Assembly (NCBI RefSeq): GCF_003347015.1 | Contig: NZ_PNFB01000024.1 | Coordinates: forward strand, 1-63,213 | Direction of reading: 5' to 3' | Source of the DNA: Brachybacterium sp. YJGR34 | GTDB lineage: Bacteria > Actinomycetota > Actinomycetes > Actinomycetales > Dermabacteraceae | DNA: 63,213 bases | Part shown: one piece after another, positions 33,749-41,434 of the stretch | Position numbering within the stretch: the first letter of the stretch is position 1 | How the letters are laid out: each line of letters starts with the position of its first letter | Notes under the pieces: generated by a model | What the model was told of the DNA's origin: nothing | Database searches by the model: none | What the model saw: only the letters and a program-made list of their open reading frames with translations | Translations under genes and position numbers: made by a program

Positions 33749-34648
33749 ATGAGCAACAAGGAGCTCAACCCCCTGTTCGGCAAGACCGTCGAGCTGGACC
33801 CGTCGATCAGCGTCGCCGTCGTCGGCGCCGCCGGGAAGATGGGCACCCGCGTCTCCAACAACCTCAACCTCACCGACGCCCCGATCTTCTACGTGGAGGC
33901 CTCGGAGGCCGGCCAGGAGCGGCTGAAGGAGCTGGGCCGCGAGGTCAGCACCCTCGAGGAGGCCGCCGCGAGCGCGGACGTCGTCATCCTCGCCGTGCCC
34001 GACGTCATCCTCGGGAAGATCTCCGCGCAGGCCGTGCCGCTGATGAAGGACGGCTCGGTGCTGCTGACCCTCGACCCCGCCGCCGCCTACGCCGGCCTGC
34101 TCACCGAGCGCGAGGGCGTCCACCAGGCCGTCGCGCACCCCGCGCACCCCTCGGTCTTCCTCGAGCGCACCACCAAGGAGGAGTGGGCGGACACCTTCGG
34201 CGGCATCGCCGCCCCCCAGGAGGTCGTCGCGGCCTACGAGGGCGAGGACGAGCAGATCCGCGAGCGCACCGCCGCGGTGATCCGCGCGATCTACGCCCCG
34301 GTCATCGACGTCCACTGGGTCACCGTCAAGCAGCTCGCGCAGCTCGAGCCCACGCTGGTCGAGACCACCGGCTGCATGATCGGCCAGTTCCTCAAGGACT
34401 CGATGGACCACGCCGTCAACGAGGTGGGCATCCCGGAGCCGGCCGTCAAGGCCCTGTTCTACGGCCACATCTTCATCTCTCTGACCAACGCCCTGCGCGG
34501 CTCCAACCCGTTCTCCGACGCGTGCCTGCGCGCCATGGACTACGGCCGCGAGTCGATCATCTCGCCGGACTGGACCAAGATCTGGGACGACGCGGAGCTC
34601 GACAAGGTCCTCGCCCAGATGCTCGACCTCGACAAGATCGAGCGCTGA
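33749..34648 (+). CDS. apnO: D-apionate oxidoisomerase (PGDH_C-type)
   Basis: A 299-residue protein with an N-terminal Rossmann domain (VAVVGAAGKMGTRVSNNL, residues about 22-39; ADVVILAVPDVILGKI) and the phosphogluconate-dehydrogenase-like C-terminal domain found in ApnO (AHPAHPSVF, FGGIAAPQEVV, IYAPVIDVHWVTVKQLAQLE). ApnO oxidises D-apionate and moves a hydroxymethyl group to give 3-oxo-isoapionate. The family match is by recognition of these segments; it is not the usual 6-phosphogluconate dehydrogenase, which has a different length and motifs. It sits between the candidate decarboxylase and a GntP permease. An AAGGAG ribosome site precedes the ATG. Confidence 0.85.
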   Translation: MSNKELNPLFGKTVELDPSISVAVVGAAGKMGTRVSNNLNLTDAPIFYVEASEAGQERLKELGREVSTLEEAAASADVVILAVPDVILGKISAQAVPLMKDGSVLLTLDPAAAYAGLLTEREGVHQAVAHPAHPSVFLERTTKEEWADTFGGIAAPQEVVAAYEGEDEQIRERTAAVIRAIYAPVIDVHWVTVKQLAQLEPTLVETTGCMIGQFLKDSMDHAVNEVGIPEPAVKALFYGHIFISLTNALRGSNPFSDACLRAMDYGRESIISPDWTKIWDDAELDKVLAQMLDLDKIER

Positions 34649-34665
34649 GGCCCCACCCCTGACTC

Positions 34666-34695
34666 CCCGGGGCGGCCGACGGCGGCCGCCCCGGG
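34666..34695. terminator. Strong intercistronic hairpin between apnO and gntP
   Basis: CCCGGGGCGGCCG at 34666-34678 pairs perfectly with 34683-34695 across a 4-base loop. There is no U-tract. It may lower gntP expression, protect the apnO mRNA end or act as a partial terminator. Confidence 0.6.
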
Positions 34696-34713
34696 CCTAC
34701 GAAAGGCCCAACG

Positions 34714-36195
34714 ATGGATCCTCTCGTCCTCACCCTGATCGCCGTCGGCGCGATCGTCGTCCTGCTGGTCACCGTCATCGTGCTGAAGTGGCCGGCGTTC
34801 CTCTCCCTGCTCTTCGTCTCGGTGCTCACCGCCCTCGCCGGCGGCATCGCGATCCAGGACATCATCCCGCTGGTCATCGAGGGGATGGGCGGGACCCTCG
34901 GGTCCGTCGCGCTGCTGGTGGGACTGGGCGCGATGCTGGGCGGCATCATCGAGAAGACCGGCGGAGCCGAGATCATCGCCCACCGCGCCGCGGAGGTGCT
35001 GGGCGAGAAGCGCCTGTCCCAGGCGCTGCTGATCGCCTCCGGGCTGATCGCGATCCCGATCTTCTTCGACGTCGCCTTCATCATCCTGGTGCCGATCATC
35101 TTCGCCTTCGCGAAGGCGGCCGGCCATCGCGGACCGGTCGCGATCGGCATGCCGGTGGCCGTGTTCATGGTGTTCATCCACAACACCGTGCCCCCGCATC
35201 CCGGCGTGGTCGGCTCCACCACCCTCCTGGGCGAGGACCTCATGGGCCTGGTGACCGTCCTGGGCATCGCCCTCGCGATCCCGATGGGCGTTCTGGTCTA
35301 CGTCGCCGGCAAGCGGGTCACCTCCCGGCCCACCTTCCTCCTCTCCCCCGAGGTGCAGCAGAAGTACGCCCTCGCGGGCGCAGCGAGCTTCGGCGGCACG
35401 GACATCTCCGGCGGCGACACCGGCTCCCGGGCCGACACCGCGACCTCCGGCGACGGCCCGGCCTCCGGCAGCGGCGCGGCCGGCGGGACGGCGACCGCCG
35501 TCACGGACGCGCCGACTGCGACCCGCCCCTCCGCGGGCCTGGTCATCGCCGTGATCCTGCTGCCCATCCTGATGATCGCCAGCGGCACCATCGGCAGCGT
35601 CCTGTTCGAGGAGGGCTCCACCGCCGCGAACGTGGTCTCCTTCATCGGCGCGCCCGGCTTCGCGCTCCTGGTCGCGACGCTCGCGGCGATGTACCTGCTG
35701 GGGATCATGCACGGCTGGGGCCGGCAGCAGATGAGCGAGCTCATGGACGGCTCCCTGGGCCCGGCCGCTCTCGTCATCCTCGTCACCGGCGCGGGCGGCG
35801 TGTTCGCCAAGGTGCTCACCGAGACCGGCGTGGGCGATGCCGTCTCCGGCCTCCTGATCGGCGCCGGCGTCCCGATCCTGCTGCTCGCCTTCCTCATGGC
35901 CCTGGCCTTCAAGGTCGCGCAGGGCTCGGGGACGGTCGCGACGCTCTCGGCGGCCGGGATCGTCCAGAGCACGGTGCTGGCCGGGGACTACTCCTCGCTC
36001 CAGGTGGCGCTGATCATCCTGGCCATCGGCCTGGGCTCGGTCTCCCTGTCCCACATCAACGACTCGGGGTTCTGGATCGCCACCAAGTTCCTCGGGCTCT
36101 CGGTGGCCGACGGCCTGCGCACCTGGACCGTGCTGACCACGATCCTGGGGTTCACCTCGATGATCATCCTCAGCCTCGTGTGGTTGGTGATCTGA
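34714..36195 (+). CDS. GntP-family gluconate:H+ symporter (second)
   Basis: A 493-residue gluconate-family permease with about 12-14 helices. Motifs include GLGAMLGGIIEKTGGAEIIA, the IPIFFDVAFIILVPIIFAFA segment, FIHNTVPPHPGVVG, VTGAGGVFAKVL and QGSGTVATLSAAGI. A Gly/Ser/Thr/Ala-rich loop of about 50 residues interrupts the centre. The position after apnO predicts import of D-apionate or a related branched sugar acid. It is distinct in sequence from the GntP at 23447. Confidence 0.92.
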   Translation: MDPLVLTLIAVGAIVVLLVTVIVLKWPAFLSLLFVSVLTALAGGIAIQDIIPLVIEGMGGTLGSVALLVGLGAMLGGIIEKTGGAEIIAHRAAEVLGEKRLSQALLIASGLIAIPIFFDVAFIILVPIIFAFAKAAGHRGPVAIGMPVAVFMVFIHNTVPPHPGVVGSTTLLGEDLMGLVTVLGIALAIPMGVLVYVAGKRVTSRPTFLLSPEVQQKYALAGAASFGGTDISGGDTGSRADTATSGDGPASGSGAAGGTATAVTDAPTATRPSAGLVIAVILLPILMIASGTIGSVLFEEGSTAANVVSFIGAPGFALLVATLAAMYLLGIMHGWGRQQMSELMDGSLGPAALVILVTGAGGVFAKVLTETGVGDAVSGLLIGAGVPILLLAFLMALAFKVAQGSGTVATLSAAGIVQSTVLAGDYSSLQVALIILAIGLGSVSLSHINDSGFWIATKFLGLSVADGLRTWTVLTTILGFTSMIILSLVWLVI

Positions 36196-36233
36196 GCGGC
36201 GCGATCGACCGCCCCCTGTCCACAGCACCCACA

Positions 36234-36245
36234 TTCCTATAGGAT
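36234..36245. promoter_or_regulatory. TTCCTATAGGAT operator upstream of the erythrulose kinase operon
   Basis: TTCCTATAGGAT matches ATCCTATAGGAT at 11 of 12 positions and is extended by AT-rich flanks. It is 91 bp upstream of the ATG at 36336. It shows that the kinase-isomerase operon has its own promoter, separate from the apionate genes upstream. Confidence 0.72.
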
Positions 36246-36335
36246 TATTCGAGCCGTGGGGCACTCGCCCCGTCAGGTTCGGCAACGACTGCGCGTCGTC
36301 GGCCCCCCGACCGAGCGCCTGGAGGAATCTCACCG

Positions 36336-38051
36336 ATGACGTATCTCTTCAACGATCCGGCCGACTTCGCCGCGGAGGCGGTCACCGGACTCGCCCTCTC
36401 CCACCCCGGCCACGTCGCCACCGTGCACGGCGGCGTCGTGCGCGCCACCGAGACCCCGGAGGGCCAGCCCGCCCTCGTGATCGGCGGCGGTTCCGGCCAC
36501 TACCCGGCCTTCGCCGGCTGGGTGGGCCCCGGCATGGCGCACGGCGCCCCCTGCGGCAATGTGTTCGCCTCCCCCTCGGCCTCGCAGGTCTACTCGGTGG
36601 CCCGCAACGCCGAGAACGGCGGCGGTGTGGTGCTCGGCTTCGGGAACTACGCGGGCGACGTGCTGCACTTCGGCGCGGCGGCCGAGAAGCTGCGTGCCGA
36701 GGGCATCGACGTGCGGATCATCAAGGTCAGCGACGACATCGTCTCGAACACCCCGGAGAACCACCGCGACCGCCGCGGCATCGCCGGTGACCTGCCGGTG
36801 TTCAAGATCGCCGGCGCCGCGATCGAGGCCGGCGCGGCTCTCGACGAGGCGGAGCGGATCGCGTGGAAGGCCAATGACGCCACCCGCTCCTTCGGCGTCG
36901 CCTTCGACGGCTGCACCCTGCCCGGCGCCTCCGAGGCGCTGTTCCATGTGCCCGAGGGCCAGATGGGCGTGGGCCTGGGCATCCACGGCGAGCCCGGCGT
37001 GCGCGACGAGCCCATCGGCACCGCCTCCGAGATCGCCCGCCTCCTCGTCGAGGGCATCCTCGCCGAGCAGCCCGCACGGACCGAGGGCGGCTACGCCGGC
37101 CGCGCCGCGGTCATCCTCAACGGCCTGGGCACGGTCAAGCACGAGGAGCTCTTCGTCGTCTACGCGAAGGTCGCCGAGCTGCTCGAGGCCGCGGGCATCA
37201 CGCCGGTGCGCCCCGAGGTGGGCGAGTTCATCACCAGCCTCGACATGGCCGGGCTGTCGCTGACCCTGGTGTTCCTCGACGAGGAGCTCGAGCAGCACTG
37301 GCTCGCACCCGTGGACACCCCCGCCTACCACCGCGGGGCGATGCCGCAGGTCGAGCGCCCGCGCCGCGAGGACTTCTGGGTCGCCGGAGCGGACACCACC
37401 CCGGAGGCCACCGCGGAGTCCCGCGAGGTCGCCGCGCGGATCGGCACCGTGCTGGACCTGTTCGAGAGCGTCTGCGCGCGCGAGGAGGCCGAGCTGGGCC
37501 GCATCGACGCGATCGCGGGCGACGGCGACCACGGCCAGGGCATGGCCTACGGCTCCAAGGGCGCCGCGGCCGCCGGCCGGGCGGCGCTCGAGGACGGTGC
37601 GGGCGCCCGCACCGTGCTGCTCCGCGCGGGCGATGCCTGGGCCGAGTCCGCCGGCGGCACCTCCGGGGCGCTGTGGGGCGCTGCCCTCACCGCGGCCGGC
37701 GGCGTCTTCGCCGACGATGCCGGCTCCTCCCCCGCCACCGTCGTCGAGGCCCTCGACGCGGGGATCGACGCCGTGCTCCGCCTGGGCGGCGCCCAGCAGG
37801 GCGACAAGACCATGGTCGACGCCGCCATCCCCTTCCGCGCAGCCCTGGCCGAGTCCTTCACCGGCGACGACGCCGCGGCGGCGATCACCGCCGCGGCCCA
37901 GGTCGCCCGCGAGGCGGCCGACGCCACCGCCGAGATCACCGCCCGGATGGGACGCTCCCGCGTGCTGGGCGACAAGTCGCTGGGCACCCCCGACCCCGGG
38001 GCGATCTCCTTCTCGATCCTCATGAAGGAGCTCGGGCAGCACCTCGCCTGA
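36336..38051 (+). CDS. lerK: DhaK-DhaL fusion kinase, probable L-erythrulose kinase
   Basis: A 571-residue ATP-dependent dihydroxyacetone-kinase-family enzyme. The DhaK domain covers residues 1 to about 335, with VIGGGSGHYPAFAGWVGPGM and the substrate-binding His in GVGLGIHGEPG. A linker leads to the DhaL nucleotide domain (about 365-571), with the metal-binding IAGDGDHGQGM, SAGGTSGALWG and GDKTMVDAAIPF. Such single-chain kinases phosphorylate dihydroxyacetone or, in polyol pathways, D- or L-erythrulose. The linked RpiB-like and TPI-like isomerases match the L-erythrulose to D-erythrose 4-phosphate route described in mycobacteria, so LerK is the favoured call. DerK (D-erythrulose kinase) is the alternative. 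Confidence 0.85.
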   Translation: MTYLFNDPADFAAEAVTGLALSHPGHVATVHGGVVRATETPEGQPALVIGGGSGHYPAFAGWVGPGMAHGAPCGNVFASPSASQVYSVARNAENGGGVVLGFGNYAGDVLHFGAAAEKLRAEGIDVRIIKVSDDIVSNTPENHRDRRGIAGDLPVFKIAGAAIEAGAALDEAERIAWKANDATRSFGVAFDGCTLPGASEALFHVPEGQMGVGLGIHGEPGVRDEPIGTASEIARLLVEGILAEQPARTEGGYAGRAAVILNGLGTVKHEELFVVYAKVAELLEAAGITPVRPEVGEFITSLDMAGLSLTLVFLDEELEQHWLAPVDTPAYHRGAMPQVERPRREDFWVAGADTTPEATAESREVAARIGTVLDLFESVCAREEAELGRIDAIAGDGDHGQGMAYGSKGAAAAGRAALEDGAGARTVLLRAGDAWAESAGGTSGALWGAALTAAGGVFADDAGSSPATVVEALDAGIDAVLRLGGAQQGDKTMVDAAIPFRAALAESFTGDDAAAAITAAAQVAREAADATAEITARMGRSRVLGDKSLGTPDPGAISFSILMKELGQHLA

Positions 38052-38090
38052 CGACGCACCCACCACCCCTCTCACCGCAAGGAGAAGCTC

Positions 38091-38561
38091 ATGGCACTGA
38101 AGATCATCGTCGGCGGCGACAACGCCGGCTACGGCTACAAGGAAGAGTTCAAGGCGCTGCTCGAGGCGGATGACCGCGTCGAGTCGGTGGTCGACGTGGG
38201 CGTCGGCTCGGCCGATGACGGCACGTACTACCCGAACGTCGCGGTCGCGGCGGCGGAGAAGGTCGCCGCGGGCGAGGCCGATCGCGCGCTGCTGGTCTGC
38301 GGCACCGGTCTGGGTGTCGCGATCGCGGCGAACAAGGTCTCGGGCGTGCGCGCGGTGACGGCGCACGATCTGTACTCGGTGCAGCGCTCGGTGCTGTCGA
38401 ACAACGCGCAGGTGCTGTGCATGGGCCAGCGCGTCATCGGCCTCGAGGCCGCGAAGGAGCTGCTCAAGGTGTGGCTGGACCTCGAGTTCGATCCGGCCTC
38501 CTCCTCCGCGGCGAAGGTCGATGCGATCTGCGCCTACGACGGGTCCCTCGAGCAGTCCTGA
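38091..38561 (+). CDS. eryI: RpiB-like isomerase, probable D-erythrulose-4-phosphate isomerase
   Basis: A 156-residue RpiB/LacA-fold protein. The catalytic Cys lies in LLVCGTGLGVAIAANK and a second loop has AHDLYSVQRSVLSNNAQVLCMGQRVIG. The first active-site loop reads GGDNAGYGYK, with Asn in place of the His of canonical ribose-5-phosphate isomerase B (DHAG), which argues for a changed substrate. With the TPI-like neighbour it is expected to convert D-erythrulose 4-phosphate to D-erythrose 4-phosphate. DerI is an equally good name if the kinase acts on D-erythrulose. Confidence 0.82.
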   Translation: MALKIIVGGDNAGYGYKEEFKALLEADDRVESVVDVGVGSADDGTYYPNVAVAAAEKVAAGEADRALLVCGTGLGVAIAANKVSGVRAVTAHDLYSVQRSVLSNNAQVLCMGQRVIGLEAAKELLKVWLDLEFDPASSSAAKVDAICAYDGSLEQS

Positions 38562-38655
38562 TCCGGCCGGGCCGGCGCGAGCCGGCCGCGGCGGGCTCGC
38601 CGTGGCCGCGGCGGGCTCGCCGGCAGGCCCCTCCCTTTCCCCCTCGCCCAGGGTG

Positions 38656-38695
38656 GGTCGGGGAACGTCCCCTCTGCAGGGGGCCTCATCCGACC
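38656..38695. repeat. Palindromic repeat copy 1 (REP-like)
   Basis: A 40-bp unit bounded by GGTCGG and CCGACC, with an inner GGGGAACGTCCCC palindrome. It has the same plan as the copy at 38728-38767; the first 17 bases are identical. It lies in the 273-bp gap between the RpiB-like and TPI-like genes. Confidence 0.7.
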
Positions 38696-38727
38696 GAACC
38701 CGCCGGCGGCCCGCTCTGCCGCGGTGT

Positions 38728-38767
38728 GGTCGGGGAACGTCCCCTTCTCCGGGGGCTCCACCCGACC
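38728..38767. repeat. Palindromic repeat copy 2 (REP-like)
   Basis: The second 40-bp unit, offset by exactly 72 bp from copy 1. The outer arms extend to GTGTGGTCGGG (38724-38734) and CCCGACCACAC (38761-38771), and the inner GGGGAACGTCCCC is repeated. It may fold as a long cruciform or mRNA hairpin. The gap between the copies contains a less similar Ala/Gly-codon-like GC stretch. Confidence 0.7.
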
Positions 38768-38834
38768 ACACGTCTCGGTGGCTGCCGGTGGCGGCGCGGC
38801 CCCGTTCTCTCTCACGTCCCGGAAGGATCCCCGT

Positions 38835-39596
38835 ATGAGCACCCTGTGGGTGGGCACCAGCTGGAAGATGACCAAGACCCTCGCCGAGGCCGAGGAGTGG
38901 GCCGGCGGCCTGCGCGACCACCTGGCCGGCTCCGCGCCCGCCGGTGTGCAGCCCTTCGTCATCCCGTCCTTCACCGCCACCACCACGGTGCGGGGCGTCC
39001 TCGGCGAGGACTCGCCCGTGCTGCTCGGGGTGCAGAACGCGCACTGGGAGGACGCGGGCGCGTGGACCGGCGAGGTCTCGGTCCCGCAGGCGAAGGACGC
39101 CGGCGCCCAGGTGGTCGAGATCGGCCACTCGGAGCGTCGGGAGCACTTCGGCGAGACCGTGGAGACCACGCGCCTCAAGGTCGCCGCGGCGCTGCGCCAC
39201 GGGCTCACCCCGCTGCTGTGCATCGGGGAGAGCGCCGAGGTCAAGGAGTCCGGCGGTTCCTCGGCCTTCATCCTCGAGCAGGCCGCCGGGGCGCTCGCGG
39301 GGCTCGGCGAGGAGGAGCTGGCCCGCGTGGTCATCGCCTACGAGCCGATCTGGGCGATCGGCGAGAAGGGTCGGCCCGCCACCGTCGCCGAGCTCGTCGA
39401 CCCCTTCGCGGCCCTGGGCGAGGAGTACTCCGGCCGGGTCGCGGGCCTGCTCTACGGCGGCTCGGTGAACCTCGACAACGCCGCGGACCTGCTCGGCATC
39501 GAGCACGTGACCGGGCTGTTCGTCGGCCGCACCGCCTGGAAGCTGGAGGGTTACCTCGAGCTGCTGCGGATCGCGGCCGCGCACGCCGCGGCCTGA
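38835..39596 (+). CDS. lerI: TPI-like isomerase, probable L-erythrulose-1-phosphate isomerase
   Basis: A 253-residue triosephosphate-isomerase fold. Catalytic Lys is in GTSWKM (residues 8-13), His in EIGHSERRE and Glu in AYEPIWAIG. In glycolytic TPI the first motif is GNWKM; the Asn-to-Ser change (TSWKM) and the altered lid after WAIG (EKGRPAT) mark the LerI/EryH group that acts on four-carbon sugar phosphates. It should convert L-erythrulose 1-phosphate to D-erythrulose 4-phosphate. The ATG at 38835 follows GGAAGGA. It closes the lerK-eryI-lerI series and is not the housekeeping TPI. Confidence 0.87.
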   Translation: MSTLWVGTSWKMTKTLAEAEEWAGGLRDHLAGSAPAGVQPFVIPSFTATTTVRGVLGEDSPVLLGVQNAHWEDAGAWTGEVSVPQAKDAGAQVVEIGHSERREHFGETVETTRLKVAAALRHGLTPLLCIGESAEVKESGGSSAFILEQAAGALAGLGEEELARVVIAYEPIWAIGEKGRPATVAELVDPFAALGEEYSGRVAGLLYGGSVNLDNAADLLGIEHVTGLFVGRTAWKLEGYLELLRIAAAHAAA

Positions 39597-39608
39597 TCCC
39601 GGCGGGGG

Positions 39609-40274
39609 TCAGTCGGGCAGCTTGGCGCGGGCCTGGCGGCGCACCGGCGCCGGAAGGCTCTCTCCCTGCCGCGCGAGGAATGTCCGGACCTCCTCGGGCG
39701 CCACGCCGCCGGCGTGCTTGAGCGCGGTCCCGACGGGCTTCGAGACCAGCGGGTCCGGGTCCTGGGCGAGCAGCGCGGCGAGCCGCAGCAGGTCGGCGAT
39801 CCCCGCGGGGTGCGCCGGCCGGGTGTACGCCAGCGGGGCGGTCATCGCCGTCCGGCGCCGCAGGGGATCGGGCGAGGCCGCGAGCTCGAACAGCGGATCC
39901 CGCGAGCGGTCGCGCAGGAAGCCGCCCACCACGCGCGGCGCCGCGCGGTCCACCATGTCCCAGGAGTCGATCGCATCATGCCGGTCGAGATAGAGGCGGA
40001 AGCGCTCCTCACGGGCCTCCTCGGACAGGCGCGGAGGACGGACCTGCCAGTCGAGCACGCAGAATCCGGACAGCCGCACTTCGTAGGCGGGCTCGTCCAG
40101 CAGCCGGCCCACCTCGCCCAGGGACATGTCGCGGTGACGCTTCGCGATCTCGAACAGCGTCCCCATCCGCACCCCGAGCACGTCCGCCCCGCCCCGGTAG
40201 TGCCGGTTCGGGAAGGCCGCCGGGTCCGCGGCGGCGCGCAGCTCGTCCCGGAGGGACCTCGCCGTCGACGTCAT
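39609..40274 (-). CDS. AlkD-like DNA alkylation repair protein
   Basis: A 221-residue HEAT-like helical repeat protein resembling the DNA alkylation repair enzyme family (AlkC/AlkD). It has the basic, helix-rich N terminus AKRHRDMSLGEVGRLLDEPAYEVR, LDRHDAIDSWDMVDRAAP in the middle, and DPDPLVSKPVGTALKHAGG at the C-terminal repeat. The ATG at 40274 is chosen over longer in-frame options that read through Arg/Pro-rich sequence. AlkD proteins excise alkylated bases without base flipping. It converges with the TPI-like gene, 12 bp apart, and has no evident link to the sugar operons. Confidence 0.75.
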   Translation of the reverse strand: MTSTARSLRDELRAAADPAAFPNRHYRGGADVLGVRMGTLFEIAKRHRDMSLGEVGRLLDEPAYEVRLSGFCVLDWQVRPPRLSEEAREERFRLYLDRHDAIDSWDMVDRAAPRVVGGFLRDRSRDPLFELAASPDPLRRRTAMTAPLAYTRPAHPAGIADLLRLAALLAQDPDPLVSKPVGTALKHAGGVAPEEVRTFLARQGESLPAPVRRQARAKLPD

Positions 40275-40504
40275 GCGACGAGCGTACTGCGCCGCCCGCG
40301 CCCCGGAACGGTCCGGGGCGGGGCGGGCGCCCGCTCGTCGTGACCCTCGACTCCGGGGGTTTTCCCCCAGCCCGATCCCGGGCGGGCGCGATAGCCTGGG
40401 AGCCGACGACGACGGGGACGCCGGCTCGGGGCGCTCCCCCGCCTCCGGCACCCCGCCGACGCCGACGACCTCCGCACCATCCGCCGAGACGTCTGCAGGG
40501 ACCC

Positions 40505-41401
40505 GTGAACGCGCAGAGCCATCAGAATCGGCAGCAGCCGATGCGACGGGGCAGCACCCCGCCGCGGTTCGGCACGCCCCCGGGCGGCCCGCCGCCCTGG
40601 AGGGCCCCCTCCGCGCAGCGCCCCTCCTGGGGGCCCCGTCACGATCCGCTCGAGGGCACCGTCCACGCCCCGCGCTCCACCCAGGTCACCACGCCGCGGC
40701 GACGCGGCCGGTTCCTCACGGTCTGGGTGCCCTCGATCCTCGGCGGGGGCCTCGGCATCAGCGTCTTCATGGTGCTCGGGGTGAGCAGCCTGATCGGCGG
40801 CGCGGGTCTGCTCGCTCCCCTGCTGGCCGGGCTGGGCGTGGGTGTCGTCGCCGGCGGGGGCCTGGGCCTCCTGCTGCGCAACCGGGCCCCGCGCACGGTG
40901 CGGGTGCCCGCCGCCGGCGAGATGCCCAGCGGCACCCGCAGCACCCTGGAGACGATCGCCCGCACCTCCACCCAGCAGCGCAAGCGGCTGGCGCGGATGC
41001 GGCGCCACCGCCCGGATCCTGCCGTGGCGCCGGTGCTGGACCGGGCGGAGGCCCTGCTCCAGAAGATCGACGCCCTGGTCGCCTCCGGATCCCTGCAGTC
41101 CCGCCGTTCCTCCGATGCGGATCTGCAGATGCTCGACGGCATGGCCGAGCGCTACGTCCCGGACCTGGTGGGCGCGCTGGAGGACACCGTGGGCTTCCTC
41201 GGGCCCCATACCGGCGGGGCGCGGGACCAGGCCTATGCGAACCTGCGGAGCATCGACCAGCAGCTGGCGGTGCTCGGCGACCGCGTCGAGCGGCTCGAGA
41301 ACGACCTCGTCGCCGGGGTCACGCGCACCCTCGACGTGCACTCCGAGTTCCTCCGCAGCCGCTTCCCGGAGGACGAGGACCACCCGCTCCTGGACCGCTG
41401 A
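40505..41401 (+). CDS. Membrane protein with helical C-terminal domain, function unknown
   Basis: A protein of about 298 residues. It has a Pro/Arg/Gln-rich cytoplasmic N terminus of about 70 residues, two Gly-rich membrane helices around residues 73-122 (WVPSILGGGLGISVFMVLG and GLLAPLLAGLGVGVVAGGG) and a charged helical C-terminal domain of about 165 residues containing coiled-coil-like ASADLQMLDGMAERY and DRVERLENDL stretches. The order of domains resembles the XpaC-like 5-bromo-4-chloroindolyl phosphate hydrolysis proteins, but I cannot confirm that. The GTG at 40505 is a tentative start with a weak ribosome site. No functional link to neighbours is evident. Confidence 0.65.
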   Translation: MNAQSHQNRQQPMRRGSTPPRFGTPPGGPPPWRAPSAQRPSWGPRHDPLEGTVHAPRSTQVTTPRRRGRFLTVWVPSILGGGLGISVFMVLGVSSLIGGAGLLAPLLAGLGVGVVAGGGLGLLLRNRAPRTVRVPAAGEMPSGTRSTLETIARTSTQQRKRLARMRRHRPDPAVAPVLDRAEALLQKIDALVASGSLQSRRSSDADLQMLDGMAERYVPDLVGALEDTVGFLGPHTGGARDQAYANLRSIDQQLAVLGDRVERLENDLVAGVTRTLDVHSEFLRSRFPEDEDHPLLDR

Positions 41402-41434
41402 GCCGCACGGGCCCCCGCGCGGAGCCCGCGCCGG

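Noticed and set aside
33749..34648. 6-phosphogluconate dehydrogenase or 3-hydroxyisobutyrate dehydrogenase
   Set aside because: Length and C-terminal motifs match the ApnO-type PGDH_C family, not those enzymes.
38656..38771. CRISPR array
   Set aside because: Only two imperfect palindromic units, no regular set of spacers and no cas genes.
36330..39584. 1084-residue minus-strand open frame
   Set aside because: Antisense shadow of lerK, eryI and lerI, which have clear family motifs; the translation is low-complexity.
38091..39596. Housekeeping ribose-5-phosphate isomerase B and glycolytic triosephosphate isomerase
   Set aside because: Altered first active-site motifs and linkage to a DhaK-type kinase favour erythrulose-phosphate isomerases.
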